A DNA stretch of 64,000 nt from Methyloceanibacter sp. wino2 (GCF_003071365.1 NZ_CP028960.1:1674001-1738000); one strand, 5' to 3'. Positions 17,873-27,732 are shown, counted from the stretch's first letter. Notes: generated from the letters alone by a model not told the origin. Numbers and translations are program-made.

Positions 17873-18715
17873 ATGAGCACGGCGCCGCGCGCATGCGTGA
17901 TCGGGTGGCCGGTCGAGCACTCCCGCTCGCCGGCGATCCATGGCTATTGGCTCGACCATTACGGCATCGACGGGGCCTATACTAAAGAGGCCGTGCGGCC
18001 CGAGGACTTCCCTGAATTCCTCACTGCTCTTTCGAAGCACGGCTATGTGGGCGCGAACGTCACGCTGCCCCACAAGGAAGCGGCCTTGCGCGCAGTCCAG
18101 GAGGTCGACGCGGCGGCCAAGGCGATCGGCGCGGTCAATACGGTGTGGCTCGATGAGAGCGGCGCGATCCGGGGCAGCAATACGGATGCCTACGGCTTCA
18201 TGACCAATCTCCAATCGTCCGCGCCCGATTGGCGCGAGGGCTGCGACGTGGCCATGGTGCTGGGCGCCGGGGGCGCCGCGCGGGCGATCCTTCATGGGCT
18301 GATCGAGGCGGGCATTCCCCGGATCCTCCTGACGAACCGCACGATTGCCAAGGCCGAGACGCTGGCCCGGGACTTCGGCGATCCCGTCGAAGTGGTTCCC
18401 TGGGAGGACAAGGATTCGGCGCTGTCCGCCTGCCGCCTCCTGGTCAACACGACGAGCCTCGGCATGGCAGGCCAGGCCCCGCTGGACATCATGGTGTCGG
18501 CGCTGCCGGCTGACGCCGTGGTGACCGACATCGTGTACGTGCCCCTGGAGACGCCTTTGCTGGCTGCCGCCCGGGCGCGTGGGCTGACTGCTGTGGACGG
18601 GTTGGGAATGCTGCTGCATCAGGCCGTGCCTGGGTTCGAGCGCTGGTTCGGCGTCCGCCCGGAGGTGACCCCAGACCTGCGCGCCCACGTGGTCGCCACG
18701 TTGGAGGCGGGCTGA
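17873..18715 (+). CDS. aroE: Shikimate dehydrogenase (NADP+)
   Basis: AroE reduces 3-dehydroshikimate to shikimate in aromatic amino acid synthesis. The 280-residue product shows the shikimate-binding motif GWPVEHSRSPAIHGYWL, the catalytic lysine in NVTLPHKEAA, the aspartate in SNTDAYGF and the nucleotide motif LGAGGAARAI. The ATG at 17873 was preferred because it gives this normal N-terminus; the frame upstream only overlaps maf. The stop overlaps the coaE start as TGATG. Confidence 0.95.
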   Translation: MSTAPRACVIGWPVEHSRSPAIHGYWLDHYGIDGAYTKEAVRPEDFPEFLTALSKHGYVGANVTLPHKEAALRAVQEVDAAAKAIGAVNTVWLDESGAIRGSNTDAYGFMTNLQSSAPDWREGCDVAMVLGAGGAARAILHGLIEAGIPRILLTNRTIAKAETLARDFGDPVEVVPWEDKDSALSACRLLVNTTSLGMAGQAPLDIMVSALPADAVVTDIVYVPLETPLLAAARARGLTAVDGLGMLLHQAVPGFERWFGVRPEVTPDLRAHVVATLEAG

Positions 18716-19338
18716 TGCTGGTCGTCGGCCTCACGGGCGGGATCGGCATGGGAAAGAGCTCTGCCGCCGCTCATTTCAAGCGCCACGGGGTGCCCGTCTT
18801 CGACGCCGACGCCTATGTGCACAAGCTGTACGAGGGCAAGGCCGTGCCCCTGATCGAGAGCGCTTTTCCGGGCACCACCCGCGACGGCCAGGTGGATCGC
18901 GCGCTTCTGGCCAAGGAAGTGGCCGGCCGGCCTGACCGGCTGAAGGAACTCGAGGGGATCGTGCATCCGTTGGTGGTCCAGGCGGAGATCGATTTTCTCT
19001 GCGACCAGGAGGACGGCGGCGTGCCGATGGCGGTTCTGGAAATTCCGCTTCTGTTCGAGACGGGCGCCGAGTCCCGCGTCGACGTCACTGTCGCCGTCAG
19101 TGCACCGGAAGACGTGCAGCGCCGGCGTGTCATGGAGCGCCCCGGCATGACGCAAGAGAAGTTCGAAGCGCTTCGGGCGCGGCAGCTCGACGATGCGGAC
19201 AGGCGCGCGCGGGCCGACCACGTGCTGGACAGCGGGTCCAGTCTGGAAAACCTGCAGGCGCAGCTCGATGTGCTGATCGAATCGCTTAAGTTAAAGGACG
19301 GAAGCGTGATGGAGCGCCTGCGCGCTCAACGTCCCTAA
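18715..19338 (+). CDS. coaE: Dephospho-CoA kinase
   Basis: CoaE phosphorylates dephospho-CoA in the last step of coenzyme A synthesis. The 207-residue protein has the P-loop GLTGGIGMGKSS, the VFDADAYVHKLY segment that binds substrate and the LEIPLLFETG motif. Its ATG shares a base with the aroE stop, implying coupling, and dnaQ follows after 23 bases. Pantothenate kinase, the first enzyme of the same pathway, is also in the window at 30335. Confidence 0.95.
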   Translation: MLVVGLTGGIGMGKSSAAAHFKRHGVPVFDADAYVHKLYEGKAVPLIESAFPGTTRDGQVDRALLAKEVAGRPDRLKELEGIVHPLVVQAEIDFLCDQEDGGVPMAVLEIPLLFETGAESRVDVTVAVSAPEDVQRRRVMERPGMTQEKFEALRARQLDDADRRARADHVLDSGSSLENLQAQLDVLIESLKLKDGSVMERLRAQRP

Positions 19339-19361
19339 CCAAGCGGAGTTCATTCGAACCG

Positions 19362-20051
19362 GTGCGTGAGATCATTCTCGATACGGAGACGACGGGTCTC
19401 GATCCCAAGGAGGGACATCGGATCGTCGAGATCGGCTGCGTGGAGCTGGTCAACTCCATCCCCACCGGCCGGACCTGGCATTGCTATCTGAACCCTGAGC
19501 GCGACATGCCCGAGCAGGCCTTCGCCGTGCACGGGCTGTCCGCCGAGTTCCTCGGGGACAAGCCCCTCTTCGCGGACAAGGCGGACGAGTTCCTCGACTT
19601 CGTCGAAAGCGCCATGCTCGTCATTCACAATGCGAAGTTCGACTTCGGCTTCTTGAACGCGGAGCTCGGCTGGGCATCGAAGCCGCTTCTGACCTGGGAC
19701 AGAATTGTGGACACGCTGGCGCTGGCGCGGCGGCGCCATCCTGGATCGCCGGCAAGTCTCGATGCCCTCTGCCGCCGTTATGGCATCGATCTCAGCGGCC
19801 GCGATCTCCACGGCGCGCTCCTGGACTGCCGTCTGCTGGCCGGCGTCTATGTGGAGCTCGTTGGCGGCAAGCAGGCGCGGTTGGAGCTGGCCGGGAACGG
19901 GGCGCAGCAGGCGGATACAGCGGGGAACGCTGTCACGGTGACCCCGCGTGCGACGCCGCTGCCCTCACGGCTGACGGCCGAGGAACGCGAAGCCCATCAC
20001 GCCTTCGTCGCCAGTTTGGGTGAAGACGCGATCTGGCGCCGCTACGAGTGA
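19362..20051 (+). CDS. dnaQ: DNA polymerase III epsilon (proofreading) subunit
   Basis: DnaQ is the 3'-5' proofreading exonuclease of the replicative polymerase. The 229-residue product has exonuclease motif I in ILDTETTGLDP, the HGLSAEFL segment of motif II context, VIHNAKFDFGFLN, and the Exo III histidine-aspartate region DLHGALLDCRLLAGVY. The start is a GTG at 19362, chosen because the conserved region begins four residues later. It closes the ppsR-maf-aroE-coaE run and is convergent with secB. Confidence 0.94.
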   Translation: MREIILDTETTGLDPKEGHRIVEIGCVELVNSIPTGRTWHCYLNPERDMPEQAFAVHGLSAEFLGDKPLFADKADEFLDFVESAMLVIHNAKFDFGFLNAELGWASKPLLTWDRIVDTLALARRRHPGSPASLDALCRRYGIDLSGRDLHGALLDCRLLAGVYVELVGGKQARLELAGNGAQQADTAGNAVTVTPRATPLPSRLTAEEREAHHAFVASLGEDAIWRRYE

Positions 20052-20077
20052 GTGAATCCTGACGGCTGTCAGACGTC

Positions 20078-20596
20078 CTAGTTCGGCTGACTCATATCGA
20101 CGTCGCCGCCCTTCGACAGGTTCTGGGCGTAGAGGCGGCCGAAGTCGATCGGATCGAGCATAAGCGGCGGGAACCCGCCATCGCGGACGACATCGGCGAT
20201 TACCCGACGCACGAACGGGAACAGCAGGGTGGGGCAGTCCACGAACAGCACCGGCTGCAGCATGTCTTCCGGGACATTCTTGATCCGGAACAGGCCACCA
20301 AAGTCCAGTTCGACATTGTAGATGACCCCGGTGTCGCTCTTTGCATGGGCCTCGAGATGCACCACGGCCTCGTAGATGTCCTCGCCCCGGGGTCCGGCAT
20401 TGACGTTGACACCGACCTGGAGTTGGGGGTTTTCGCCGGGGCCCTGCAGCGTCTGCGGCGCGCCGGGGCTCTCGAAGGAGAAATCCTTCACATACTGTGC
20501 AAGCACGTTGAGTTGGGCCTGAGAGCCGGCTTTCGCGTCTGCCGGCCCATCCCCGTTGGCGCCTTTCGGGCTATTCTGTTTGTCGTTCTTGGCCAT
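20078..20596 (-). CDS. secB: Protein-export chaperone SecB
   Basis: SecB is a tetrameric cytoplasmic chaperone that keeps precursors unfolded and delivers them to SecA. The 172-residue protein has the family core LNVLAQYVKDFSFESPGAP, the middle strand region VELDFGGLFRI and the C-terminal PTLLFPFVRRVIADVVRDGG. A lysine- and alanine-rich leader of about 28 residues precedes the core. The ATG at 20596 has GGGAGGATGAG immediately upstream. It is divergent from the Tim44-domain gene across 298 bases in which I see no further gene. Confidence 0.95.
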   Translation of the reverse strand: MAKNDKQNSPKGANGDGPADAKAGSQAQLNVLAQYVKDFSFESPGAPQTLQGPGENPQLQVGVNVNAGPRGEDIYEAVVHLEAHAKSDTGVIYNVELDFGGLFRIKNVPEDMLQPVLFVDCPTLLFPFVRRVIADVVRDGGFPPLMLDPIDFGRLYAQNLSKGGDVDMSQPN

Positions 20597-20894
20597 CTCA
20601 TCCTCCCTCGGCGCAAACTCCGACCGCTGGCTAGCACGGGAGGCGAGCGCCACGCAATTCGACAAAGTGCACGGGTGCGCCCGGCCATTCCTTTGGGGTT
20701 GGCGTCTGTGAGGGGAATGACGTAAGTTGGCCCTATCACGCAGCCTGTTCGATATGAAAAATGCGCTGCGGCGGGTTGCGACCGCTAGAAAACCCCGTGG
20801 CATGCAACAATATTGTACCTATGGCATTGGTCCATTGACCGCGAGGCGTTTTGCATGAACCGGACAGGATCCGGAACTGGATGGCAGCAAGACT

Positions 20895-21617
20895 ATGAGT
20901 GAAGCTTTCGACATCTATACATTGCTGTTTCTGGTTCTCGCGGTGGTGATCTTCATCAGGCTGCGCAGCGTGCTCGGACGCAGGACCGGAAACGAGCGGC
21001 AGCCCTTCGATCCCTATTCCCGCCCCGACACCAAACAGGCGCCGGAGGGCACCGTCGTGGCGCTGCCGCGCGGCCGGAACGCGGAGGCTCCCGTGGGTAC
21101 CGATACCGGCCCTTCGGCCGAGGACATCGAAGAGCGTCTGGAACGGTATGCCAAGGCTGACAGCCCGCTCGGCAAATCGCTCACCGCATTGATCAAGTCG
21201 GATCCCGGATTCGACCCGGCGCAGTTTCTGGACGGCGCCAAGATGGCCTACGAGATGATCGTGGCCGCGTTTGCCGAGGGCGACGAGAAGACTCTCAAGC
21301 AGCTCCTCGGCGACGACGTCCTCGAGGGCTTCTCGCGCGCGATCGCCGAGCGCGACGAGCGCGGCGAGACGCACCACACGACGCTGGTCGGCATCGACAA
21401 GGCGGACATGATCGAAGCCGAGGTCAAGGACAAGCAGGCCTTCGTCACGGTCAAGTTCGTGAGCGAGCTGATCTCGGTCACCCGCGACTCGGCCGGAGAG
21501 GTCGTCGACGGCGATCCGAAGAAGGTGCGCGAGGTCACGGACATCTGGACCTTCGCTCGCGATACGGCGTCCCGCAATCCGAACTGGAAGCTCGTGGCCA
21601 CCGAGGCAGCGAATTAG
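20895..21617 (+). CDS. Tim44/TimA-domain membrane-anchored protein
   Basis: The 240-residue protein has one N-terminal membrane segment (IYTLLFLVLAVVIFIRL), a low-complexity linker and a C-terminal Tim44-like domain (FLDGAKMAYEMIVAAFAEGD to WTFARDTASRNPNWKLVAT). In mitochondria Tim44 tethers the import motor; the alphaproteobacterial counterpart (TimA) is an inner-membrane-bound cytoplasmic domain of uncertain role, perhaps linked to protein export. The neighbours mltA and smr downstream and secB upstream match the usual alphaproteobacterial arrangement. Confidence 0.88.
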   Translation: MSEAFDIYTLLFLVLAVVIFIRLRSVLGRRTGNERQPFDPYSRPDTKQAPEGTVVALPRGRNAEAPVGTDTGPSAEDIEERLERYAKADSPLGKSLTALIKSDPGFDPAQFLDGAKMAYEMIVAAFAEGDEKTLKQLLGDDVLEGFSRAIAERDERGETHHTTLVGIDKADMIEAEVKDKQAFVTVKFVSELISVTRDSAGEVVDGDPKKVREVTDIWTFARDTASRNPNWKLVATEAAN

Positions 21618-21626
21618 CAGCCGGCG

Positions 21627-22631
21627 TTGACCGGCTCCATTTACGCAACCCCGTGCAGTTTTGCCGACCTGGACGGCTGGGCGGAGGACGATCACGCAGC
21701 GGCGCTGCGCGCCCTCGTGAACTCGACAACACGCGATGGCGTCGAGCGCCTGCAAGAGGCAGAGGCGCGGGAGTACTTCGAATCCGGGTTCGAGGCTTTT
21801 GCGGCGAGCGCCGACACGCCCGGCTTCGTCACCGGCTATTACGAGCCGGAGCTGCGCGGCTCCTCCACCTGGTCGCGGCAGTTTCCCATCCCGATCCACG
21901 GGCTGCCGAGAGATCTCGTCACCACAATCAACGAGACGAACCGCGCGGCACACAACGACACCCTGACCGGCTTTCGTCTGACGTCTGAGGGTATGGTGCC
22001 ATTCTTCACGCGCGCCGACATTGAAGCGGGTGCGCTTGACGGGAGAGGGCTGGTCGTCCTCTACACGGACGATCCTGTTGACCTCTACTTCATGCATGTG
22101 CAGGGGTCGGGCCTCGTGCATCTCGACGACGGCACCTCGGTGCGTCTCACCTATGCGGGCAAGAACGGTCAGCCGTATACATCGCTGGCACGGGTCCTGG
22201 TCGATCTCGGCGAGCTCGATGCCGGCGGCATCGATATGGATGCGCTGAAAGCCTGGCTGCGTAGCGATCTCGAACGCGGCCGCGCGCTCATGCGGATGAA
22301 CCAGTCCTATATCTTCTTTTCCGTGCTTCGGGGCGACGAGGCGGCGCGGGGCCCGCATGGGGCCGAGGGTGTGCCCCTCACACCCGGCCGCAGTCTCGCA
22401 GTGGATCCCACTTTTATCCCGCTCGGTACGCCGGTCTTCGTGACGGTCCCGGATCTCGCTGGGGAGGACGGACGACCCTTCCGGCGACTGATGATCGCCC
22501 AGGATGTGGGCTCGGCGATCCGGGGCCCCCAGCGCGGCGACATCTTCTTTGGGACAGGCGAGGCCGCGGGCGCGCTTGCGGGTCGCACGCGCCATGCGGC
22601 GCGGTTCCATGTCCTGATGCGGAAGCGTTAA
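21627..22631 (+). CDS. mltA: Membrane-bound lytic murein transglycosylase A (MltA)
   Basis: MltA cleaves peptidoglycan glycan strands with formation of 1,6-anhydromuramic ends. The 334-residue protein has the family motifs FVTGYYEPELRGS, YFMHVQGSGLVHL and the 3D-domain AQDVGSAIRGPQRGDIFFG with catalytic aspartate. Oddly, no signal peptide is visible: the only start after the preceding gene's in-frame stop (21615-21617) is a TTG at 21627, and the catalytic domain begins almost at once. Either export depends on another route or the start region carries an error. It is followed after 24 bases by the Smr-domain gene. Confidence 0.9.
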   Translation: MTGSIYATPCSFADLDGWAEDDHAAALRALVNSTTRDGVERLQEAEAREYFESGFEAFAASADTPGFVTGYYEPELRGSSTWSRQFPIPIHGLPRDLVTTINETNRAAHNDTLTGFRLTSEGMVPFFTRADIEAGALDGRGLVVLYTDDPVDLYFMHVQGSGLVHLDDGTSVRLTYAGKNGQPYTSLARVLVDLGELDAGGIDMDALKAWLRSDLERGRALMRMNQSYIFFSVLRGDEAARGPHGAEGVPLTPGRSLAVDPTFIPLGTPVFVTVPDLAGEDGRPFRRLMIAQDVGSAIRGPQRGDIFFGTGEAAGALAGRTRHAARFHVLMRKR

Positions 22632-22655
22632 GGCGCTTTGCGCTAGTGTGCGGTC

Positions 22656-23306
22656 ATGGCCAAGGAGAAACCAGGCAAAGACACGGCGGCAAAGAAGGAT
22701 ACCAAGCCCGTCCGTCTCGAGGACGACGAGGCGCTGTGGGCGCGCGTGGCCGAAACCGCTCAGCCGCTCGCCAAGAAGAACCGTTTTATCGATGTGGAAA
22801 CGCCGCTCAAGGCTCCCGCAAGACCCTCCACGCCCAAACCACCGAGGGCAGCCGAGGCGGTGCCCTCGGGCGCGCTACAGCCTGAGCCGAAACCCGGAAC
22901 CACCGCCGGCAATGTCAGCGTCAAGAAAGCGCCCTCGCCGAAGGCCGGCCTCGACCGGCAGACCGCGCGCAAGCTCGACAAGGGCCATCTCGCCATCGAA
23001 GCGCGGATCGATCTGCACGGCATGCGCCAGCGCGAGGCACACAGCGCCTTGCGGAAATTCCTGCAATGGGCCCGGGCCAAGGACTATCGCCATGTGCTCG
23101 TCATCACCGGCAAGGGCTCGCTCCGCGCCGAGGGCGGAAGCTTCTATGGCGAGGAGACGCGGGGCGTGTTGCGCCAGGCGGTGCCCCATTGGCTTTCCCA
23201 TGGGGACCTGGCGCCGCTCATCGTCAGCTTCTCGGACGCCCCCCGCCGTCTCGGCGGCGAAGGCGCGCTCTATGTGCGGCTGCGGCGGTCAGACCGCAGG
23301 CGGTGA
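22656..23306 (+). CDS. Smr/MutS2-type endonuclease-domain protein
   Basis: The 216-residue protein has a charged, proline-rich N-terminal half (about 110 residues, probably disordered) and a C-terminal Smr domain with IDLHGMRQREAHSALRKFL and VLVITGKGS, the LDxH-type and TGKG motifs of the family, ending in a basic tail. Smr domains in other proteins nick DNA or cleave RNA in ribosome rescue; the role of this stand-alone alphaproteobacterial form is unknown. The timA-mltA-smr order is conserved. Confidence 0.87.
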   Translation: MAKEKPGKDTAAKKDTKPVRLEDDEALWARVAETAQPLAKKNRFIDVETPLKAPARPSTPKPPRAAEAVPSGALQPEPKPGTTAGNVSVKKAPSPKAGLDRQTARKLDKGHLAIEARIDLHGMRQREAHSALRKFLQWARAKDYRHVLVITGKGSLRAEGGSFYGEETRGVLRQAVPHWLSHGDLAPLIVSFSDAPRRLGGEGALYVRLRRSDRRR

Positions 23307-23309
23307 CTG

Positions 23310-23858
23310 CTAATCGCCTGACGACTCGTCGGCCTCAAGCGTGCGAAGGATAAAGTCTGCCCGTTCGGCGACGCTGGTTTTGGGCAGGACCGTCACCTCG
23401 TAGCCGAGATCCGGGTAGGCCGCGAGGAGCCGCGCGTACTCTTCGGTGGCCGCCTCGAAACCGTGTTGTCGTTCCTCGTCCCGTCCGTAGATCTCAGGCC
23501 AGGGCGGGGTGAGAAACACGCGCCGATGATAGGAGTACGATCGGCCCCGCTCAGCCAGGACGCGGCCGCCGGTGGCATGTTCCAAGGCCGACGCGGCATC
23601 CACCAGGCCGCGGTCGAAGAAGACCCAACCTTCGGATTCCGCGTTGGCTTTCCAGTCGGAAATCGCCGTCGAGATCGCGGCTCTCGCAAACGCCGCAAGG
23701 TCGACCCAGGGCAGCGCTGACCCGTTCGATGCCAATTGCTCGCGAACGATCCTGCGTCCCGGTTCGTCGACGACGCTAAAACCCCGTTCGCGCAGTGCTT
23801 CGAGCAGGGTCGATTTTCCCCCGCCCGAGCAGCCGGAGATCACGACACGACGCTCCAT
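23310..23858 (-). CDS. Predicted ATPase, AAA_28-type P-loop protein
   Basis: The 182-residue protein has a clear Walker A motif in VVISGCSGGGKSTLLEAL, a Walker-B-like GWVFFDRGLVDAAS, and the GRRIVREQL segment common in this group of small predicted ATPases or kinases. Substrate is unknown. It follows hslU on the same strand after 12 bases and may be co-transcribed with hslV-hslU, although a functional link is not implied by the family. The stop nearly abuts the convergent smr gene. Confidence 0.8.
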   Translation of the reverse strand: MERRVVISGCSGGGKSTLLEALRERGFSVVDEPGRRIVREQLASNGSALPWVDLAAFARAAISTAISDWKANAESEGWVFFDRGLVDAASALEHATGGRVLAERGRSYSYHRRVFLTPPWPEIYGRDEERQHGFEAATEEYARLLAAYPDLGYEVTVLPKTSVAERADFILRTLEADESSGD

Positions 23859-23870
23859 TGGAGATCGTTC

Positions 23871-25175
23871 CTAGAGAATGAACTTGGAGAGGTCGGCGTT
23901 CTTGGCGAGGTCGCCAATATGCTCGCGCACGTAGGACGCATCGATGGTGATCGCCTCGCCGCTCTTGTCGGAAGCGCCGAAGGAGATGTCGTCCAGAATG
24001 CGCTCCATCACCGTCATCAGACGCCGCGCGCCGATATTCTCGACGGAGGTGTTCACCTCCACGGCGATGTCGGCAATGGCGTCGATGGCGTCCTCGGTGA
24101 ACTCGAGCGTCACGCCTTCGGTCTTCATCAGCGCCACATATTGATTGATGAGGCAGGCCTTCGGCTCCGTCAGGATTCGGCGGAAGTCCTCACGGGTGAG
24201 CGCGCGCAGCTCCACGCGGATCGGCAGGCGGCCTTGCAGCTCGGGCAGCAGGTCCGACGGCTTGGCGATGTGGAACGCGCCCGAGGCGATGAAGAGAATG
24301 TGGTCCGTCTTCACGGGCCCGTATTTCGTGCCGACCGTCGTGCCCTCGATGAGCGGCAGAAGATCGCGCTGCACGCCCTCGCGGCTCACGTCCGCGCCGG
24401 CACGATCGGAGCGGGCGCAGATCTTGTCGATCTCGTCCAGGAACACAATGCCGTTGTTCTCCACGTTCCGGATCGCTTCCTGGATCATCATGTCGTCGTC
24501 GATGAGCTTGTCGGATTCCTCCGCCATCAGAATTTCGAAGGAGTCCTCGACCGTGACCTTGCGCGATCGCGTGCGCTGGCCCAGCGCCTTGCCGAGCATG
24601 TCGGACAGGTTGATCATGCCGACCTGGCTGCCGGGCATGCCTGGAATCTCGAACGATGGCATGCCGCCCGTATCGGCCACCTGAATCTCGATCTCTTTGT
24701 CGTTCAATTCATTGTCCCGGAGTTTCCTTCGGAACGACTCGCGGGTTGTGCTGCCGGCGCCGGGACCCACAAGCGCGTCGATCACGCGCTCCTCCGCATT
24801 GACCTGGGCGCGGGCCGAAACCTCTTTGCGTTTTGCGTCGCGTACGAGGCCGATGCCGGTTTCGATCAGATCACGGACGATCTGCTCCACGTCGCGCCCC
24901 ACATAGCCCACTTCGGTGAACTTGGTCGCTTCGATCTTGATGAAGGGCGCGTTGGCGAGCTTGGCCAGGCGGCGGGAAATCTCCGTCTTGCCGACGCCGG
25001 TGGGGCCGATCATCAGGATGTTCTTCGGCAGGACCTCCTCGCGCATGTCTTCGTCCAGCTGTTGACGCCGCCAACGATTGCGCAAGGCGATGGCCACGGC
25101 GCGCTTGGCGTCGCTCTGGCCGACGATATGGCGGTCGAGTTCGGAGACGATTTCGCGGGGGGAAAAAGCGGTCAT
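23871..25175 (-). CDS. hslU: ATP-dependent protease ATPase subunit HslU
   Basis: HslU is the hexameric AAA+ unfoldase that feeds proteins into the HslV peptidase. The 434-residue protein has the Walker A motif [11 protein letters not shown], the pore-loop sequence GYVGRD, Walker [11 protein letters not shown], and the C-terminal tail DLSKFIL that inserts into HslV. The family I-domain lies between them and length is typical. It follows hslV after 32 bases on the same strand. Confidence 0.97.
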   Translation of the reverse strand: MTAFSPREIVSELDRHIVGQSDAKRAVAIALRNRWRRQQLDEDMREEVLPKNILMIGPTGVGKTEISRRLAKLANAPFIKIEATKFTEVGYVGRDVEQIVRDLIETGIGLVRDAKRKEVSARAQVNAEERVIDALVGPGAGSTTRESFRRKLRDNELNDKEIEIQVADTGGMPSFEIPGMPGSQVGMINLSDMLGKALGQRTRSRKVTVEDSFEILMAEESDKLIDDDMMIQEAIRNVENNGIVFLDEIDKICARSDRAGADVSREGVQRDLLPLIEGTTVGTKYGPVKTDHILFIASGAFHIAKPSDLLPELQGRLPIRVELRALTREDFRRILTEPKACLINQYVALMKTEGVTLEFTEDAIDAIADIAVEVNTSVENIGARRLMTVMERILDDISFGASDKSGEAITIDASYVREHIGDLAKNADLSKFIL

Positions 25176-25207
25176 ACAGGTACTGGCGGATACTGGTTGG
25201 TGTCGGA

Positions 25208-25786
25208 TTAGCGGGCGGCCGTATCGAGGGTTTCGACGGTCAGGGAGTCGTTGGTGTAAACGCAGATCTGGGCAGCAATGGCCATGGCCTTGCGCGCGAT
25301 CTGCTCCGCATCGAGGTCGGAGTCGAGCAGGGCCTTGGCCGCTGCGAGGGCATACATGCCGCCCGAGCCGATCCCCATGACCGCGTCGTCCGGCTCCAGC
25401 ACGTCGCCGGTGCCGGTCAGGACGAGGCTCTCGTCCCGGTCGGCCACGATCATCATGGCCTCCAGCCGGCGCAGATAGCGGTCCGTCCGCCAGTCCTTGG
25501 CGAGCTCGACGCAGGCGCGCTTCAGCTGATCGGGAAACCGTTCCAGCTTGGTCTCGAGGCGCTCGAACAGGGTGAAGGCATCGGCGGTCGAGCCCGCGAA
25601 CCCGGCGATCACCGATCCCGAGCCGACGCGGCGCACTTTTCGCGCGGTGCCTTTGATGATGGTCTGGCCCAAGGAGACCTGGCCGTCGCCCGCCACCACC
25701 ACCTTGCCGCCCTTGCGGACGGTGAGAATGGTCGTGCCGTGCCAGGAGGGGGGCGAAGTCTCAGACGAAGAGGAAGAAGCACTCAT
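25208..25786 (-). CDS. hslV: ATP-dependent protease peptidase subunit HslV
   Basis: HslV is the proteasome-like threonine peptidase of the HslUV complex. The 192-residue precursor begins with a serine-rich propeptide and exposes the catalytic threonine in [12 protein letters not shown] (Thr18 after removal of about 17 residues), followed by [15 protein letters not shown] and the [14 protein letters not shown] motif. The propeptide is longer than in Escherichia coli, as is common in alphaproteobacteria. Its 5' end overlaps the tail of the upstream DUF2939 frame. Confidence 0.96.
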   Translation of the reverse strand: MSASSSSSETSPPSWHGTTILTVRKGGKVVVAGDGQVSLGQTIIKGTARKVRRVGSGSVIAGFAGSTADAFTLFERLETKLERFPDQLKRACVELAKDWRTDRYLRRLEAMMIVADRDESLVLTGTGDVLEPDDAVMGIGSGGMYALAAAKALLDSDLDAEQIARKAMAIAAQICVYTNDSLTVETLDTAAR

Positions 25787-26420
25787 AACTGTCCTGCGAT
25801 ATCGGGCCTGGCGTCGCGTTCGTCAAGCGCTGCTCCCTTCCAGGGCGACCCGTTTTCCTAGTTCGCGGGGCGGCATCCGGCTCCGGCGCGATCATGTCGG
25901 GCACCAGGGTCTTCAGCGGCGGCAGGTCGATGTCGGTGATGCGCCAGCGGAAACCCTCGAGGTTCATGGTCGAGGTGATCACGGGTGCATCGGCCTTTTC
26001 GGGGTTCTGCGACTGGATCGTGAAGGTGGTCGGGGCCGAGAAGAACGCCCATTTGAGGAAATCGCCGAAACCTTCCTGGTTCTCGCGGTGTTCCACGATC
26101 GTCGGATTGCTCAGGACCGCCTCCGGCGTCACGAGGCTGTCGATCGAGCCGCCGACCACCGATGGGCCGAAGGCGCGGGTCAGCGCCTCGCCGATATCCC
26201 CCCGAACCGGGGCTTTTTTGCCTAATTCCTGGGATTTTTTCAGCAGTCCGCCCTGGACCTGCTTCTGCATGTTGGCCCGGACGGCCGGAAAATCGACAAT
26301 TTTCTTCAAAGTTTCGGCGTTGTTCGACAGCAGCGCGTTCTGAAGCCGGTACAGCGTCCAGTAGGGGTAGGCCAGGTAGATGGCGAGCAGGATGAGAATC
26401 AGCAGAAACAAACGGCGCAT
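25761..26420 (-). CDS. DUF2939-type membrane-anchored protein
   Basis: The protein starts with a basic residue pair and one membrane segment ([20 protein letters not shown]) followed by a periplasmic or cytoplasmic domain with [12 protein letters not shown] and a C-terminal strand region [14 protein letters not shown]; this matches the DUF2939 pattern. The start at 26420 gives the best N-terminus. The last 30 or so residues after PEPDAAPR look unlike protein sequence and overlap hslV by 26 bases; one added base there would end the gene at a TAG near 25858 instead, so another missing base is possible. Function unknown. Confidence 0.7.
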   Translation of the reverse strand: MRRLFLLILILLAIYLAYPYWTLYRLQNALLSNNAETLKKIVDFPAVRANMQKQVQGGLLKKSQELGKKAPVRGDIGEALTRAFGPSVVGGSIDSLVTPEAVLSNPTIVEHRENQEGFGDFLKWAFFSAPTTFTIQSQNPEKADAPVITSTMNLEGFRWRITDIDLPPLKTLVPDMIAPEPDAAPRTRKTGRPGREQRLTNATPGPISQDSYECFFLFV

Positions 26421-26536
26421 TGGCGCAATTCCCTCAATTTGTGACAGTCGCCCATAGCATGGCTCCATGACGGGGCGTATAAGCGCTTTCGTTATGGAAG
26501 CGAATTGCTAAGAGCCTTTGGATTAGGCTGGCAGAC

Positions 26537-27169
26537 ATGCAACAGCGAAGCAAATCAGCGGATGCCGCCGGTGCGGCAACGCCCCGCACGGCGACAATCG
26601 ACCGCCGCACCAAGGAAACGAACATCAGCGCTACCGTCAATCTCGACGGGACGGGCGCTTACGATGTCACGACCGGTGTGGGCTTTCTCGACCACATGCT
26701 GGAGCAGCTGGCGCGCCACGGGCTGTTCGACATCACGCTGAAGGCCGAGGGCGATCTCCACATCGATCAGCACCACACGACCGAGGATTCCGGGATCGTG
26801 CTGGGCCAGGCCTTCGCCAAGGCGCTCGGCGACAAGGCCGGCATCGCGCGCTACGGCTCCTGCTACCTCCCCATGGACGAGACGCTGACCCGCGTCGCGC
26901 TCGACGTGTCCGGTCGGCCGTTTCTCGTGTGGAAGGTGGACTTCAGCCGCTCCAAGATCGGCGAGATGGACACCGAACTGTTCCGCGAATGGTTCCAGGC
27001 CTTCGCGCAGAACGCGGGCATCACGCTCCACGTGGAGACTCTCTACAGCGAGAACAATCACCACGTGGCCGAGACCTGCTATAAGGCGCTGGCAAGGGCG
27101 TTGCGCCAGGCTGTCGCCGTGGATCCGCGGCAGAGCGGGCGCGTGCCCTCCACCAAGGGCCAGCTTTGA
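26537..27169 (+). CDS. hisB: Imidazoleglycerol-phosphate dehydratase
   Basis: HisB dehydrates imidazoleglycerol phosphate in histidine synthesis. The 210-residue protein shows the duplicated metal-binding motifs: [13 protein letters not shown] with [10 protein letters not shown]-like [11 protein letters not shown] in the first half and [17 protein letters not shown] in the second. It is the single-function form without a phosphatase domain. It begins the cluster hisB-DUF2628-hisH-hisA-hisF-hisE and is divergent from hslV and its upstream gene. Confidence 0.96.
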   Translation: MQQRSKSADAAGAATPRTATIDRRTKETNISATVNLDGTGAYDVTTGVGFLDHMLEQLARHGLFDITLKAEGDLHIDQHHTTEDSGIVLGQAFAKALGDKAGIARYGSCYLPMDETLTRVALDVSGRPFLVWKVDFSRSKIGEMDTELFREWFQAFAQNAGITLHVETLYSENNHHVAETCYKALARALRQAVAVDPRQSGRVPSTKGQL

Positions 27170-27227
27170 CGTTCCGTGAGGGCGGAACGCCGGGCGGCGG
27201 CCTGATCGAAGTTGAGCGTAGCGAACA

Positions 27228-27728
27228 GTGACTGTCTATTCCGTCTATGAGCCTGCCGACGACGCCGATCTCGACGCGCGCGCGGGCAAGGTCGCCTTCG
27301 TGAAGGAGGGAATTGCCTGGCTCGCGCTGATCGTCCCGATCCTTTGGCTCATCTATCAGCGGATGTGGTTGGAGCTCATCGCCTTCCTGGCCATCTTCTT
27401 GTCGTTGCCTGTCGTCTTCGGATCGGGTCCGGCCGGACAGGAAATCGCGGGCTGGGTTTCGATCGGCCTCACGGTTTTGTTCGCGTTCGAGGCCAATGAC
27501 CTCCGTAGCTGGGCCCTGCGCCGCCGCGGCTTCAAATTCGCCGGCACGGCTTTCGGCCGCGATCAGGTCGAGGCCGAGACGCGGTTCTTCTCGCGCTGGC
27601 TACCAGAGCAAGAGACGGCAACACAAGGCGTTCCGGCCGTCCTTCCGGTACCGGCGAAGGCCGCCGCGATCGTGCCGACGCGCCCTGCTGCCGGCGATGA
27701 AGTGATCGGCTCGTTTCCGCGGAACTGA
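27228..27728 (+). CDS. DUF2628-type membrane protein in the his cluster
   Basis: The 166-residue protein starts at a GTG (27228) and has three hydrophobic stretches between residues 29 and 90 (for example [16 protein letters not shown] and [17 protein letters not shown]) followed by a soluble C-terminal region. The opening YSVYEP and [15 protein letters not shown] segment fit DUF2628. It is found between hisB and hisH in many Rhizobiales but has no known role in histidine synthesis. Only four bases separate it from hisH. Confidence 0.8.
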   Translation: MTVYSVYEPADDADLDARAGKVAFVKEGIAWLALIVPILWLIYQRMWLELIAFLAIFLSLPVVFGSGPAGQEIAGWVSIGLTVLFAFEANDLRSWALRRRGFKFAGTAFGRDQVEAETRFFSRWLPEQETATQGVPAVLPVPAKAAAIVPTRPAAGDEVIGSFPRN

Positions 27729-27732
27729 CACC

